Below are positions 21,481-30,046 of a stretch of 64,000 nt of DNA, one piece after another (position 1 is the stretch's first letter; each line of letters begins with the position of its first letter). The DNA is taken from positions 380,918 through 444,917 of the forward strand of contig NZ_FRBQ01000002.1 in NCBI RefSeq assembly GCF_900142655.1. The letters are read 5' to 3'. The translations under genes were made by a program, and so were the position numbers. The stretch is from Phytopseudomonas punonensis. Its GTDB lineage: Bacteria; Pseudomonadota; Gammaproteobacteria; Pseudomonadales; Pseudomonadaceae. Below the pieces are notes generated by a model. It had not been told where the DNA came from, searched no databases, and saw nothing but the letters and a program-made list of their open reading frames with translations.

Positions 21481-22506
21481 ATGAGTAGAGCTGTACTTCA
21501 GCCCGTTATCGCTGTCGCCCTGGTGGCAGCCCTAACGGGCTGCTTGCATTCGGAGAAAATCGAAAGCTTCGGTGGCCCGACCATGGGCAGCACTTATTCG
21601 GTCAAGTACGTGCAGGCCGAGGGCGTCGCTCCCAAGGCCGAGCTGCAGGCCGCGACCGAGGCGATTCTCGCCGAGATAGACGAGCAAATGTCCACGTATC
21701 GTTCGGATTCGCTGATCGAGGTGTTCAACCGCTCGCCTTCCGGAAGCTGCCAGGACATGCCCGAGGGCGTGTTAGATCTGGTGGCTGCTGGCAATCGTCT
21801 GCATGAGGAGAGCGGTGGCGCCTTCGACCTGACTTTGGAGCCTTTGCTCGACCTCTGGGGCTTTGGCCCTAAGGGCCAAGGCGAAGCAGTGCCGAGCGAA
21901 CAGCAGTTGGCCGAGGTACGTCAGCGGGTTGGTCAGCAACATCTGCGTATCGAAGACGGCAAGCTGTGCAAAGACGCCGACATCGAGGTGGATTTCAATA
22001 GCATTGCTGCCGGCTATGCGGTCGACCGGATCATCGCCAGGCTGGGCGAGCTGGGCGTGCGCAGCTACCTGGTCGAGGCCACTGGCGAGCTCAAGGCCGC
22101 CGGCCTGAAGCCGGATGGCAAGCACTGGCGCATCGGTTTGGAAGAGCCGCGCGATGATCAGCGGGTGGCGCAACGTATATTGCAACTCGACGGGTATGGT
22201 ATTTCCACATCAGGGGATTACCGCAACTACTTTGAAGAGGGCGGCCAACGCTATTCCCACACGCTCGATCCCATGAGCGGCAAACCGGTCAATCACACGT
22301 TGGCAGCGGTGACGGTGGCGGATCCATCGACCTTACGTGCCGATGGCCTATCCACCCTGTTGATGGTACTCGGTCCGCAGGCAGGCATTGCGTTTGCCGA
22401 GCGCAACCAGCTCGCAGCGTTCTTCGTGACCCGAGAGGGTGATGGCTTTGCCACGTACAGCACAACCGAATTCGAGCAGCTTTTCGCTGCAGGAGATGAG
22501 CAATGA
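21481..22506 (+). CDS. apbE: FAD:protein FMN transferase ApbE
   Basis: Periplasmic lipoprotein that attaches FMN through a phosphoester bond to Thr of NqrB and NqrC. It has 341 residues with a lipoprotein signal peptide ending LTGC (Cys21). Seen: GGPTMGSTYSVKY, the conserved DLTLEPLLDLWGFGP, DFNSIAAGYAVDRI, and SHTLDPMSGKPVNHTLAAVTV with the metal/FAD-site residues. The start at 21481, two bases after the nqrF stop, gives the lipoprotein signal directly. The operon location links it to the flavinylation motifs of NqrB and NqrC. Confidence 0.97.
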   Translation: MSRAVLQPVIAVALVAALTGCLHSEKIESFGGPTMGSTYSVKYVQAEGVAPKAELQAATEAILAEIDEQMSTYRSDSLIEVFNRSPSGSCQDMPEGVLDLVAAGNRLHEESGGAFDLTLEPLLDLWGFGPKGQGEAVPSEQQLAEVRQRVGQQHLRIEDGKLCKDADIEVDFNSIAAGYAVDRIIARLGELGVRSYLVEATGELKAAGLKPDGKHWRIGLEEPRDDQRVAQRILQLDGYGISTSGDYRNYFEEGGQRYSHTLDPMSGKPVNHTLAAVTVADPSTLRADGLSTLLMVLGPQAGIAFAERNQLAAFFVTREGDGFATYSTTEFEQLFAAGDEQ

Positions 22507-22736
22507 CATTCGTAATCGTCTTTCTAGTCATGGCCCTGGTCGTCGGCATGATGGCCATTGGCGTGATCATGGGCCGCAAGCCTATAGCAGGTTCCTGCGG
22601 CGGCATCGCCAATCTGGGCATCGAAAAAGAGTGCTCGATTTGTGGCGGTGACCGGCAAAAATGCGATGAAGTGACAAGCGAGGCAAGGCAGGGCAGTGAC
22701 GCGGGCGTGCAAGCCTATGACGCTACCAAGCGCTGA
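22503..22736 (+). CDS. nqrM: Na+-NQR maturation factor NqrM
   Basis: A 77-residue protein with one N-terminal membrane helix (FVIVFLVMALVVGMMAIGVIMG) and a cysteine cluster C-GG-IANLG-IEKEC-SIC-GG..KC, needed to deliver iron for the NqrD/NqrE centre. Four cysteines are visible. It overlaps the apbE end by 4 bases and closes the operon. Confidence 0.95.
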   Translation: MTFVIVFLVMALVVGMMAIGVIMGRKPIAGSCGGIANLGIEKECSICGGDRQKCDEVTSEARQGSDAGVQAYDATKR

Positions 22737-22790
22737 TCGCCAATTGGCGCATTGAGCGTTACCCTATGCGCCTTTGCAAGATATTGCATG

Positions 22791-22817
22791 CCAGGCCGCC
22801 CCTTCGGCCTGGTTGTT
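22791..22817 (+). terminator. Probable terminator of the nqr operon
   Basis: CCAGGCCG (22791-22798) pairs with CGGCCTGG (22805-22812), followed by a short T-rich TTGTT. It lies 55 bp after nqrM and 50 bp before sthA. Confidence 0.5.
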
Positions 22818-22862
22818 CCGAGAGCGTGGCATAAGCGCTCCGGCGTGATCTGAGGAGTAAAC

Positions 22863-24257
22863 ATGGCGGTCTACAACTACGATGTGGTGGTATTGGGTTC
22901 CGGCCCGGCAGGAGAAGGGGCAGCGATGAACGCGGCCAAGGCCGGTCGCAAAGTAGCGGTAGTCGACGACCGCCGCGAGGTTGGCGGTAATTGCACCCAC
23001 CTTGGCACCATCCCTTCGAAAGCGCTGCGCCACTCGGTGCGGCAGATCATGCAGTTCAACACCAACCCCATGTTCCGCCAGATCGGTGAGCCGCGCTGGT
23101 TCTCCTTTCCTGACGTGCTGAAAAGCGCTGAGCGGGTGATCGCCAAGCAGGTCACTTCGCGTACCGGTTACTACGCGCGCAACCGTATCGATGTGTTCTT
23201 CGGCACCGGCAGTTTCGCCGACGAGCAGACCATCGAAGTGGTCTGCCCCAATGGCGTGGTGGAAACCCTGTCGGCCAAGCAGGTGATCATCGCCACCGGC
23301 TCGCGCCCCTATCGTCCGGCGGACGTCGATTTTAATCACCCGCGCGTGTATGACAGTGACACCATCCTGACCCTCAGCCACACGCCGCGCCGTCTGATCA
23401 TCTACGGAGCCGGGGTGATCGGCTGCGAGTACGCGTCGATTTTCAGTGGCTTGGGCGTGCTGGTCGACCTGATCGACAACCGCGATCAACTGCTGAGCTT
23501 CCTCGACTCGGAAATTTCCGATGCGCTGAGCTACCACCTGCGTACCAACAACGTGCTGATTCGCCACAACGAAGAGTACGAGCGCATCGAGGGGCTGGAT
23601 AACGGTGTGATCCTGCACCTCAAATCCGGCAAGAAGATCAAGGCTGACGCGCTGCTGTGGTGTAACGGGCGTACCGGCAATACCGACAAGCTGGGCCTGG
23701 AAAACATCGGCATCGGCGTCAACAGCCGCGGCCAGGTGCAGGTCAACGAGTACTACCGTACCGAAGTCGACAACATCTATGCCGCGGGTGACGTGATTGG
23801 CTGGCCGAGCCTTGCCAGTGCCGCGGCGGATCAGGGCCGCTCTGCCGCGGGCAGCATCGTCGACAACGGCAGCTGGCGTGTGGTCGACGACATCCCGACG
23901 GGCATCTACACCATTCCCGAGATCAGCTCGATCGGCAAGAACGAGCACGAACTGACCAAGGCCCAGGTGCCGTACGAAGTCGGCAAGGCGTTCTTCAAGA
24001 GCATGGCGCGGGCGCAGATCTCCCACGAGCCGGTCGGCATGCTGAAGATCCTTTTCCACCGTGAAACCCTGGAAGTGCTCGGCGTGCACTGCTTCGGTTA
24101 TCAGGCGTCGGAGATCGTGCACATCGGCCAGGCGATCATGAACCAGAAGGGAGAGGCGAATACCTTGAAGTATTTCGTCAACACCACCTTCAACTACCCG
24201 ACTATGGCGGAAGCCTACCGGGTAGCCGCGTTCGATGGCCTCAACCGGCTTTTTTGA
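22863..24257 (+). CDS. sthA: Soluble pyridine nucleotide transhydrogenase
   Basis: FAD enzyme that interconverts NADPH and NADH in the cytoplasm. The 464-residue protein has the FAD motif [15 protein letters not shown], the second dinucleotide site [15 protein letters not shown] and the C-terminal dimer domain ([22 protein letters not shown]). In the disulfide-reductase active-site region it reads [17 protein letters not shown]: one Cys is present but the second is Thr, the normal state of STH enzymes, separating it from lipoamide or mercuric reductases. A strong terminator follows. Confidence 0.97.
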   Translation: MAVYNYDVVVLGSGPAGEGAAMNAAKAGRKVAVVDDRREVGGNCTHLGTIPSKALRHSVRQIMQFNTNPMFRQIGEPRWFSFPDVLKSAERVIAKQVTSRTGYYARNRIDVFFGTGSFADEQTIEVVCPNGVVETLSAKQVIIATGSRPYRPADVDFNHPRVYDSDTILTLSHTPRRLIIYGAGVIGCEYASIFSGLGVLVDLIDNRDQLLSFLDSEISDALSYHLRTNNVLIRHNEEYERIEGLDNGVILHLKSGKKIKADALLWCNGRTGNTDKLGLENIGIGVNSRGQVQVNEYYRTEVDNIYAAGDVIGWPSLASAAADQGRSAAGSIVDNGSWRVVDDIPTGIYTIPEISSIGKNEHELTKAQVPYEVGKAFFKSMARAQISHEPVGMLKILFHRETLEVLGVHCFGYQASEIVHIGQAIMNQKGEANTLKYFVNTTFNYPTMAEAYRVAAFDGLNRLF

Positions 24258-24352
24258 GCGGCTCCGGCCGGTGGCCTGAGCCGGTCGGGGATCCTTTCGC
24301 CGACTCCCGCGACTGGCGCTGGCCAAACCGCGAGAGCTTCTAAGCAGGCCAT

Positions 24353-24382
24353 AAAAACCGATCCCTGGTGGATCGGTTTTTT
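24353..24382 (+). terminator. Terminator after sthA
   Basis: AAAAACCGATCC (24353-24364) and GGATCGGTTTTTT (24370-24382) form a stem with U-tract; the A-run on the other side may also serve the convergent 24424 gene. Confidence 0.9.
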
Positions 24383-24423
24383 ATGGGCTCCGCGTGTGTT
24401 TGCTTCCTGGTGCGCTCGGCTGT

Positions 24424-24942
24424 TTAGTCGCCTGTTGGCGGGGAAGTGGCTAGATACTCTGCCAGTAACGCCAGCGCTGCTTCGGGTGTAGTCAGCGCAG
24501 TGTCGATGGTGAGCGGTGCCTGCTCCCAGGGCTCGTATTCATGAGCCACGACCGATTGCCAATCGGGAACCACGAGGCCAGGTACGTCGCTGACTCGCGA
24601 CTCTACTCGCTGTCGATGTTGGATCGCGTCCGAACAGATGATCTGCACATTCAGCAACTGGCATCCCGCATGTGCGGCGGTGTCAGCCCATGCCTCGCGG
24701 CTTTCCGATACCGGATTGACACAGTCGGCGACCACGCTAAGTCCAGTCTTGAGGTTATCCAGCGCGATGGCGTTGGCCACCTGATAGCCGCTGGCGTCGA
24801 CGTCCTGCCCCAGCGCACCGCTGTTACGCAGTGCCTGCTCGATGCTGTCGATGCGCAGGTAGACGGCGCCGAGATGAGTGGCCAGGGTCTTGGCTACGGT
24901 GGTCTTTCCCGTACCGGGCAGGCCGCTGAAGACGATCAGCAT
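24424..24942 (-). CDS. P-loop kinase-like ATPase (AAA_33 type)
   Basis: A 172-residue cytoplasmic protein with an N-terminal Walker A GLPGTGKTT (residues 7-15) and the small-kinase pattern AVYLRIDSIEQAL (Asp acceptor region) and VADCVNPVSESREAW. This layout fits the AAA_33/shikimate-kinase-like family of small-molecule or tRNA/antibiotic kinases; the substrate is unknown. The start at 24942 (MLIVFSGLPG) was chosen because AGAAGGA lies 7 bases upstream; a longer frame to 24969 lacks a binding site. A REP element lies directly upstream. Confidence 0.75.
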   Translation of the reverse strand: MLIVFSGLPGTGKTTVAKTLATHLGAVYLRIDSIEQALRNSGALGQDVDASGYQVANAIALDNLKTGLSVVADCVNPVSESREAWADTAAHAGCQLLNVQIICSDAIQHRQRVESRVSDVPGLVVPDWQSVVAHEYEPWEQAPLTIDTALTTPEAALALLAEYLATSPPTGD

Positions 24943-24986
24943 GCTTCGATCCTTCTGTTGCCAGCGCATCTATCTTGGGGCAGGAA

Positions 24987-25034
24987 GTGGGAGCGGGCCA
25001 TGCCCGCGAAATCACGGGCATGGCCCGTTCCCAC
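24987..25034. repeat. REP/BIME palindrome, copy 1
   Basis: Imperfect palindrome from GTGGGAGCGGGCCATGCCCG to GGGCATGGCCCGTTCCCAC. A copy in inverse orientation, differing mainly by a 2-base loop insertion, lies at 60625-60676. It is a typical Pseudomonas REP element between genes. Confidence 0.85.
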
Positions 25035-25051
25035 ATAAGTAGCCGTATCGC

Positions 25052-25771
25052 TTAGCCGCGCAGCGTACTGACGGCGATACCGGGAAAGTCAGTGATGATG
25101 CTGTCCACGCCGAAGTCGGCGAGGCGACGCATCAGCGCAGGCTCGTTGACTGTCCACACCGACACGTGCAAGCCGGCTTTCTGCGCCTTGAGCAGGCGTT
25201 CCGGGGTGCACAGCGTCCAGTTCAGAGCCAGCAAATCGCAGCCGTAGTTGCGGGCGACCTTGATGGGGTCCAGCCAGGCGTATTCGGCGACCAGGCCGCG
25301 GCCCAGGTGCGGCGTCAGGCGCTTGGCGGCGCTGAGCACTTCGCGGGAGCTGGAGGTGATGGTGATCTTGTCGTCCAGCCCGAAGCGCCGGCTGAGCAGG
25401 GCGATGGCTTCCACCGTGCGCGCGGCGCGTACCTTGGAGGCGCTCTTGACCTCCAACTGCCAATGTTCGAAATCGCATTGCTCGAACAATTCGCTCAGCC
25501 GTGGAATGGGGCAGGGGTGACGCCAGCCCGGGCCGCCACGGCGAGCGTCGTAGTGCACCAGGTCGGCGGCGTCGTGCTCGACGACCTTGCCACGCTGGCC
25601 GGTGGTGCGCTTGAGCGTTGGGTCATGAATGACCATCAGCTCACCGTCACGTGACAGGTGCAGATCCAGTTCGCAGCGGCGTACGCCGTGCTCCAGGCAC
25701 TGCTGAAAACTGACCAGGGTATTTTCCGGGGCTTCGCCTTTGGCGCCGCGATGGCCGTAGATCAGGGTCAC
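25052..25771 (-). CDS. Glycerophosphodiester phosphodiesterase
   Basis: A 239-residue GDPD-family hydrolase that releases glycerol-3-phosphate from deacylated phospholipids. The catalytic motifs are YGHRGAKGEAPENTLVSF at the N-terminus (His-Arg and Glu-Asn), ELDLHLSRDGELMVIHDPTLKRTTG (metal Glu/Asp and catalytic His) and LEVKSA. No signal peptide is visible, so it is a cytoplasmic UgpQ-like form. It is followed after 26 bases of minus-strand spacing from the upstream hypothetical gene, suggesting an operon PilZ-hypothetical-GDPD. Confidence 0.93.
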   Translation of the reverse strand: MTLIYGHRGAKGEAPENTLVSFQQCLEHGVRRCELDLHLSRDGELMVIHDPTLKRTTGQRGKVVEHDAADLVHYDARRGGPGWRHPCPIPRLSELFEQCDFEHWQLEVKSASKVRAARTVEAIALLSRRFGLDDKITITSSSREVLSAAKRLTPHLGRGLVAEYAWLDPIKVARNYGCDLLALNWTLCTPERLLKAQKAGLHVSVWTVNEPALMRRLADFGVDSIITDFPGIAVSTLRG

Positions 25772-25780
25772 GGTTACTCC

Positions 25781-26077
25781 TTACTCGGTGGCGTTGGTGC
25801 GCGGTTGCTGATGACGCACGCTGTCGATCACGTGGTCGTATTCGAAATAAACGCTGAACTCGCGGTAGTCCCAGCGGGTTATTGGCGGCTTGCCGACTGC
25901 GGGATGCTCTTCATCGGCCAGACCAAAGCGCTCCAGCACCGAAAGCTTGGACTGGCCTTTTTCCGGTAGATTCGTGAGGTCCGCGCCTTGCTGGCCAATG
26001 GGGATTTTCAGGGTGTCGGCCTGAGCGGCCAGCGGCAGCAACAGAACCAGTGAAAGCAGCAGTCGGGAAGGGGTCAC
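25781..26077 (-). CDS. Small exported hypothetical protein
   Basis: A 98-residue protein with a clear Sec signal peptide (SRLLLSLVLLLPLAAQA-DTLKIPIG, cleavage about residue 20). The mature part contains LSVLERFGLADEEHPAVGKPPITRWDYREFSVYFEYDHVIDSV, a compact beta-rich domain conserved next to the GDPD gene in Pseudomonas. It resembles in outline small periplasmic BamE/SmpA-like domains, but I cannot assign it. It overlaps the PilZ gene by 4 bases, so the two are translationally coupled. Confidence 0.8.
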   Translation of the reverse strand: MTPSRLLLSLVLLLPLAAQADTLKIPIGQQGADLTNLPEKGQSKLSVLERFGLADEEHPAVGKPPITRWDYREFSVYFEYDHVIDSVRHQQPRTNATE

Positions 26078-26646
26078 GTGAGTTCCTCGCGGGCCTGGCG
26101 GCGCTCCTGCGCCTGACGCTGCAGAATATGCCGGGCAAGCAACTGGCGCTGTGCGTCAGTCAGCGCTTCGAACTCGGCGCCAATCTCGAATTGGCCTTCG
26201 CGCTCGTTGCAATGCAGTACCTTGGCGCGCAGCAGCAGGCCGAGCGCCTGGGGCATGAGCACCATCTTCATGGCCAGGTGGCTGTCGACTGTTACCGGTT
26301 GTGTGTTGAGAAAACTGATGCCGCCTTCGGACAGCGTCACCCGCTTGGGCGGGCCGATATCGCGCAGCAGGCTCTGGGCCATGGCCTGGCCAAGCAGGTC
26401 GATACGTTTATTGACCACTTTCAGGTAATTGGCCAGGGTGCGATCACGCTCGCTGATGTTGCGCAGCAGGTGTTGGGATTCGAAATCCATCACATGCAGT
26501 TCGCTGAGCAAGTTGAACAGCGGCGAGGCGTCGTGAAGCTCGTCACTGGCCAGGGCTTCGGCGCCAGCCAACGGGGTGAAATCCAGTGCGATCGTGTCCT
26601 CGATACGGTAGTATTCGCGGCGATCGTTTTCGTCTTGAGTCGACAT
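26074..26646 (-). CDS. PilZ-domain protein (PA2989 homologue)
   Basis: A 190-residue cytoplasmic protein. The N-terminal RREYYRIEDTIALDF contains the RxxxR-type c-di-GMP signature, and residues around 113-121 (LSEGGISFL) match the D/NxSxxG element with Asp/Asn replaced. Helical residues lie between the two, an atypically long separation, so c-di-GMP binding is plausible but not certain. It diverges from lolC and is first in a three-gene run with the exported protein and GDPD. Confidence 0.8.
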   Translation of the reverse strand: MSTQDENDRREYYRIEDTIALDFTPLAGAEALASDELHDASPLFNLLSELHVMDFESQHLLRNISERDRTLANYLKVVNKRIDLLGQAMAQSLLRDIGPPKRVTLSEGGISFLNTQPVTVDSHLAMKMVLMPQALGLLLRAKVLHCNEREGQFEIGAEFEALTDAQRQLLARHILQRQAQERRQAREELT

Positions 26647-26741
26647 GGCGAACCCATGGCAGCAGTGGTAGTCAGAGTGTAAGGCCGCTCGCCAGGCCCC
26701 GCCACAAGGACGTTTCTCTTTCCCTCGAACAAGCGCCCCAC

Positions 26742-27992
26742 ATGTTCAGACCCCTGTCCGTTTTTCTCGGTACGCGCTACACGCGGGCCAAGCGTCGCAA
26801 CCACTTCGTTTCGTTTATTTCCCTGACCTCGATGATCGGGCTGGCACTCGGTGTGCTGGTGATGATCCTGGTGCTGTCGGTGATGAACGGCTTCGACCAT
26901 GAAATGCGCACTCGTGTGCTGGGCATGGTGCCCCACGCGACCATCGAGAGCGCCACGCCGATCACCGATTGGCGGCGCCTGGCCGACCGTGCGCTGAAGA
27001 ATCCTCAGGTGCTCGCCGTGGCCCCGTTCAGCCAGATGCAAGGGCTGCTGACCAACGATGGCAAGGTGCAGAAAGTGCTGATCAATGCCGTGGATCCCAC
27101 CGAGGAGCCCAAGGTGTCGATCATCGGCGACTTCTTCCGTGAGGGCAGCCTGCAGGATTTGCAGCCCGGCACCTTCGGGATCGTCATCGGCGACAAGGCC
27201 GCAAACAAGCTCGGCGTTGGCCTGGGCGACAAGCTCACCTTCGTGGCGCCGGAAGTGACCGTCACCCCGGGCGGCGTATTCCCGCGTCTGAAGCGCTTTA
27301 CCGTGGTCGGCATCTTCCATGTCGGTGCCGGTGAAATCGACGGCTTCATGGCCATGACCCATATCCAGGATCTGGCCCGTCTGCAGCGCCATCAACCGGA
27401 TCAGGTGCAGGGCATTCGCTTGAAGTTCGCCGATCTGTTCCAGGCGCCGCGTACTGCCTGGCAGTTGGCTGAAAGCTTCGGCCAGCAGGATTACCTGGCC
27501 CGCGACTGGACCCGCACCCACGGCAACCTCTACCAGGCCATCCGCATGGAAAAAGCCATGATCGGGTTGCTTTTACTGCTGATCGTCGCCGTTGCTGCGT
27601 TCAACATCATTTCCACGCTGGTGATGGTGGTTACCGACAAGAAGGGCGATATCGCCATCCTGCGTACCCTCGGCGCCACGCCGATGCAGATCATGGCCAC
27701 CTTTATGGTGCAGGGCACGGTGATTGGCGTGATCGGTACCGCCATCGGCGCGGTGCTGGGCATTCTTGCTGCGCTGAACATCAGTTCGATCATCGCTGGT
27801 GTCGAGCGCCTGCTCGGCTTCAAGTTTCTCAACGCCGATGTGTACTTCATCGACTATCTGCCGTCGCAGCTGATGCTCGCCGACGTGGTGCAGGTCTGTG
27901 GTGCGGCATTGGTGTTGAGTTTTCTCGCTACTCTTTATCCGGCCTGGCGCGCGGCGCGCACCCAGCCCGCGGAGGCATTACGTTATGAGTGA
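26742..27992 (+). CDS. lolC: Lipoprotein-releasing system permease LolC
   Basis: Inner-membrane subunit of LolCDE, which extracts outer-membrane lipoproteins and passes them to LolA. The 416-residue protein starts [22 protein letters not shown]. It has one N-terminal helix, a large periplasmic domain (about residues 50-270) and three C-terminal FtsX-type helices ([18 protein letters not shown], then [20 protein letters not shown] and a last segment before [17 protein letters not shown]). Start 26742 was chosen by this family N-terminus. It is a close paralogue of LolE. Confidence 0.97.
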   Translation: MFRPLSVFLGTRYTRAKRRNHFVSFISLTSMIGLALGVLVMILVLSVMNGFDHEMRTRVLGMVPHATIESATPITDWRRLADRALKNPQVLAVAPFSQMQGLLTNDGKVQKVLINAVDPTEEPKVSIIGDFFREGSLQDLQPGTFGIVIGDKAANKLGVGLGDKLTFVAPEVTVTPGGVFPRLKRFTVVGIFHVGAGEIDGFMAMTHIQDLARLQRHQPDQVQGIRLKFADLFQAPRTAWQLAESFGQQDYLARDWTRTHGNLYQAIRMEKAMIGLLLLLIVAVAAFNIISTLVMVVTDKKGDIAILRTLGATPMQIMATFMVQGTVIGVIGTAIGAVLGILAALNISSIIAGVERLLGFKFLNADVYFIDYLPSQLMLADVVQVCGAALVLSFLATLYPAWRAARTQPAEALRYE

Positions 27993-28689
27993 TCCGGTCG
28001 TGCAGGCGCAGGCGAATGCCGTGCTCAGTTGCCGCAACCTGAGCAAGCGCTACGAAGAAGGCCCGCAGTCGGTCACCGTGCTCGATGATTTGCAACTGGA
28101 GTTGCTGCCCGGCGAGCGTGTTGCCATCGTCGGCAGTTCCGGCTCGGGCAAAAGTACCCTGCTGAACATGCTTGGCGGCCTCGATACGCCGAGCAGCGGC
28201 AGCGTGTGGCTGGCTGGTGAAGAACTGTCTGCGCTCAACGAGAAGCAGCGCGGCCTGCTGCGCAATCGCGCCTTGGGCTTCGTTTACCAGTTCCACCACC
28301 TGCTGGCCGAGTTCACTGCGCTGGAAAACGTGTGCATGCCGCTGTTGATCGGCAAGACCTCGATAGGCGAGGCGCGCCAGCGTGCTACTGAGCTGCTCGA
28401 GCGCGTTGGCCTTGGCCATCGCCTGAGCCACAAGCCTGCAGAGTTGTCCGGTGGCGAGCGTCAGCGTGTGGCGATTGCCCGGGCGCTGGTCAATCGTCCT
28501 GGTCTGGTGCTGCTCGACGAGCCGACCGGCAACCTCGACAACCATACCGCGCAAGGCATTCAGGATCTGATGCGTGAGCTGAGTTCGCAGTCGCAGACCG
28601 CTTTTCTGGTGGTGACCCACGACCTGCAACTGGCCCGGCAGATGGACCGGGTGCTGAGCCTGGAAGACGGCAAGCTGGTGCACGCCTGA
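27985..28689 (+). CDS. lolD: Lipoprotein-releasing system ATPase LolD
   Basis: A 234-residue ABC ATPase powering LolCDE. Walker [19 protein letters not shown], the Q-loop [16 protein letters not shown], signature [15 protein letters not shown], Walker [14 protein letters not shown] and the H-loop VVTHD are intact. The ATG overlaps the end of lolC by 8 bases, and its stop overlaps the lolE start (TGATG). Confidence 0.98.
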   Translation: MSDPVVQAQANAVLSCRNLSKRYEEGPQSVTVLDDLQLELLPGERVAIVGSSGSGKSTLLNMLGGLDTPSSGSVWLAGEELSALNEKQRGLLRNRALGFVYQFHHLLAEFTALENVCMPLLIGKTSIGEARQRATELLERVGLGHRLSHKPAELSGGERQRVAIARALVNRPGLVLLDEPTGNLDNHTAQGIQDLMRELSSQSQTAFLVVTHDLQLARQMDRVLSLEDGKLVHA

Positions 28690-29933
28690 TGTTTCGCCCG
28701 CTGAGTGTATTCATCGGCTTGCGTTACACCCGTGCCAAGCGCCGTAACCACTTTATTTCGTTCATTTCGCTGACCTCGATGATCGGCCTGTCGCTCGGCG
28801 TGCTGGCGATGATCGTGGTGCTGTCGGTGATGAACGGTTTTCACCGGGAAATGAGTTCGCGGATTCTCGGCATGGTGCCCCACGCGACCATCGCCGGCTC
28901 GCCAGCCCTGGCGGACTGGCAGGCGCCTGCCAAGGTTGCTCTGCAAAACTCGCAGGTCGAGGCAGCGGTACCCTTTGCCGAGCTGGAAGGCATGCTGTCC
29001 TACCGCGGCGTGATGCAGCCGATTCAGCTGCACGGCATTGATCCAGTGCTGGAGCCGAAGGTGTCGATCATTGGCGACCATATGGTGCAGGGCCGCCTCA
29101 GTGATCTGCGCGAAGGCGAGTACGGGGTGGTCATCGGCGAAATCACTGCGCGGCGCTTCCAGCTGCAAATTGGTGATCGTCTGGCCTTGATCGTGCCGGA
29201 AATTAGCTCGGTGCCCGGCGGGATCACGCCGCGCATGCAACGCCTCAACGTGGTTGGCATCTTTAAGGTCGGCGCCGATCTGGACAGCTCGCTGGCACTG
29301 ATCAACGTCGCCGATGCGGCGCAGATTCAGCGTCTGGATCCGGGGTCGGTGCAGAGCATTCGCCTCAAACTGAAGGATCTGTATCAGTCGCCTCAGGTTG
29401 CTGCGGCGATCGCCAAACAATTGGGCGAGGGCTACCACGCCAGCGACTGGACGCAGACCCAGGGCAGTCTGTTCAGCGCTATGAAGATGGAAAAGACCAT
29501 GATTGGCTTGTTGCTGTTGCTGATCGTCGCGGTAGCGGCCTTCAACATCATCGCCACGCTGATCATGGTGGTTGCCGACAAGGGCGCCGACATCGCAATC
29601 CTGCGCACGCTGGGCGCCACCCCACGGCAGATCATGGGTGTTTTCATGGTGCAGGGCACGGTGATTGGGGTGATCGGTACATTGATCGGCGGCGTACTCG
29701 GTGTACTGGCGGCGCTGAATGTCAGTGAGCTGGTGGGCTGGCTGGAGCGGGTCAGCGGCCAGCATGTGTTCAGCTCGGATGTGTACTTCATCAGTACCTT
29801 GCCGTCGGAGCTGCAGGTCGCCGACGTGGTGTTGATCTGCACTGCAGCACTGACCCTGAGCTTCCTCGCTACGCTATACCCGTCCTGGCGCGCGTCGCGC
29901 ACCCAGCCTGCCGAGGCATTGCGTTACGAGTGA
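28689..29933 (+). CDS. lolE: Lipoprotein-releasing system permease LolE
   Basis: The second permease of LolCDE, 414 residues, with the same FtsX/MacB architecture as LolC and high similarity in the N-terminal ([21 protein letters not shown]) and C-terminal ([16 protein letters not shown]) segments. Having both lolC and lolE is the gammaproteobacterial arrangement with distinct subunits. A perfect hairpin terminator follows. Confidence 0.97.
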   Translation: MFRPLSVFIGLRYTRAKRRNHFISFISLTSMIGLSLGVLAMIVVLSVMNGFHREMSSRILGMVPHATIAGSPALADWQAPAKVALQNSQVEAAVPFAELEGMLSYRGVMQPIQLHGIDPVLEPKVSIIGDHMVQGRLSDLREGEYGVVIGEITARRFQLQIGDRLALIVPEISSVPGGITPRMQRLNVVGIFKVGADLDSSLALINVADAAQIQRLDPGSVQSIRLKLKDLYQSPQVAAAIAKQLGEGYHASDWTQTQGSLFSAMKMEKTMIGLLLLLIVAVAAFNIIATLIMVVADKGADIAILRTLGATPRQIMGVFMVQGTVIGVIGTLIGGVLGVLAALNVSELVGWLERVSGQHVFSSDVYFISTLPSELQVADVVLICTAALTLSFLATLYPSWRASRTQPAEALRYE

Positions 29934-29967
29934 TGGCCGCCCGTTGGTCATCTACCTGCTAGGCTCG

Positions 29968-30000
29968 AAAGGCCGCTATGAAAATAGCGGCCTTTGCGTT
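29968..30000 (+). terminator. Terminator of the lolCDE operon
   Basis: AAAGGCCGCTAT (29968-29979) and ATAGCGGCCTTT (29984-29995) make a 12-bp perfect stem with a 4-nt loop, followed by GCGTTTCT. An in-frame ATG at 29978 lies inside the stem. Confidence 0.85.
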
Positions 30001-30046
30001 TCTGCACCTTTATATCCAAGGTTTGGTTTTCAAGAATAGGGCGCCC

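Noticed and set aside
22764-24326. 520-codon minus-strand frame opposite sthA
   Set aside because: Antisense shadow; sthA motifs and codon pattern explain the region.
28560-29765. 401-codon minus-strand frame opposite lolE
   Set aside because: Antisense to conserved lolE; not a plausible protein.
29978-30046. Earlier comEC start at 29978
   Set aside because: Lies inside the perfect stem of the lolE terminator; start at 30047 has a ribosome-binding site and suits the protein.
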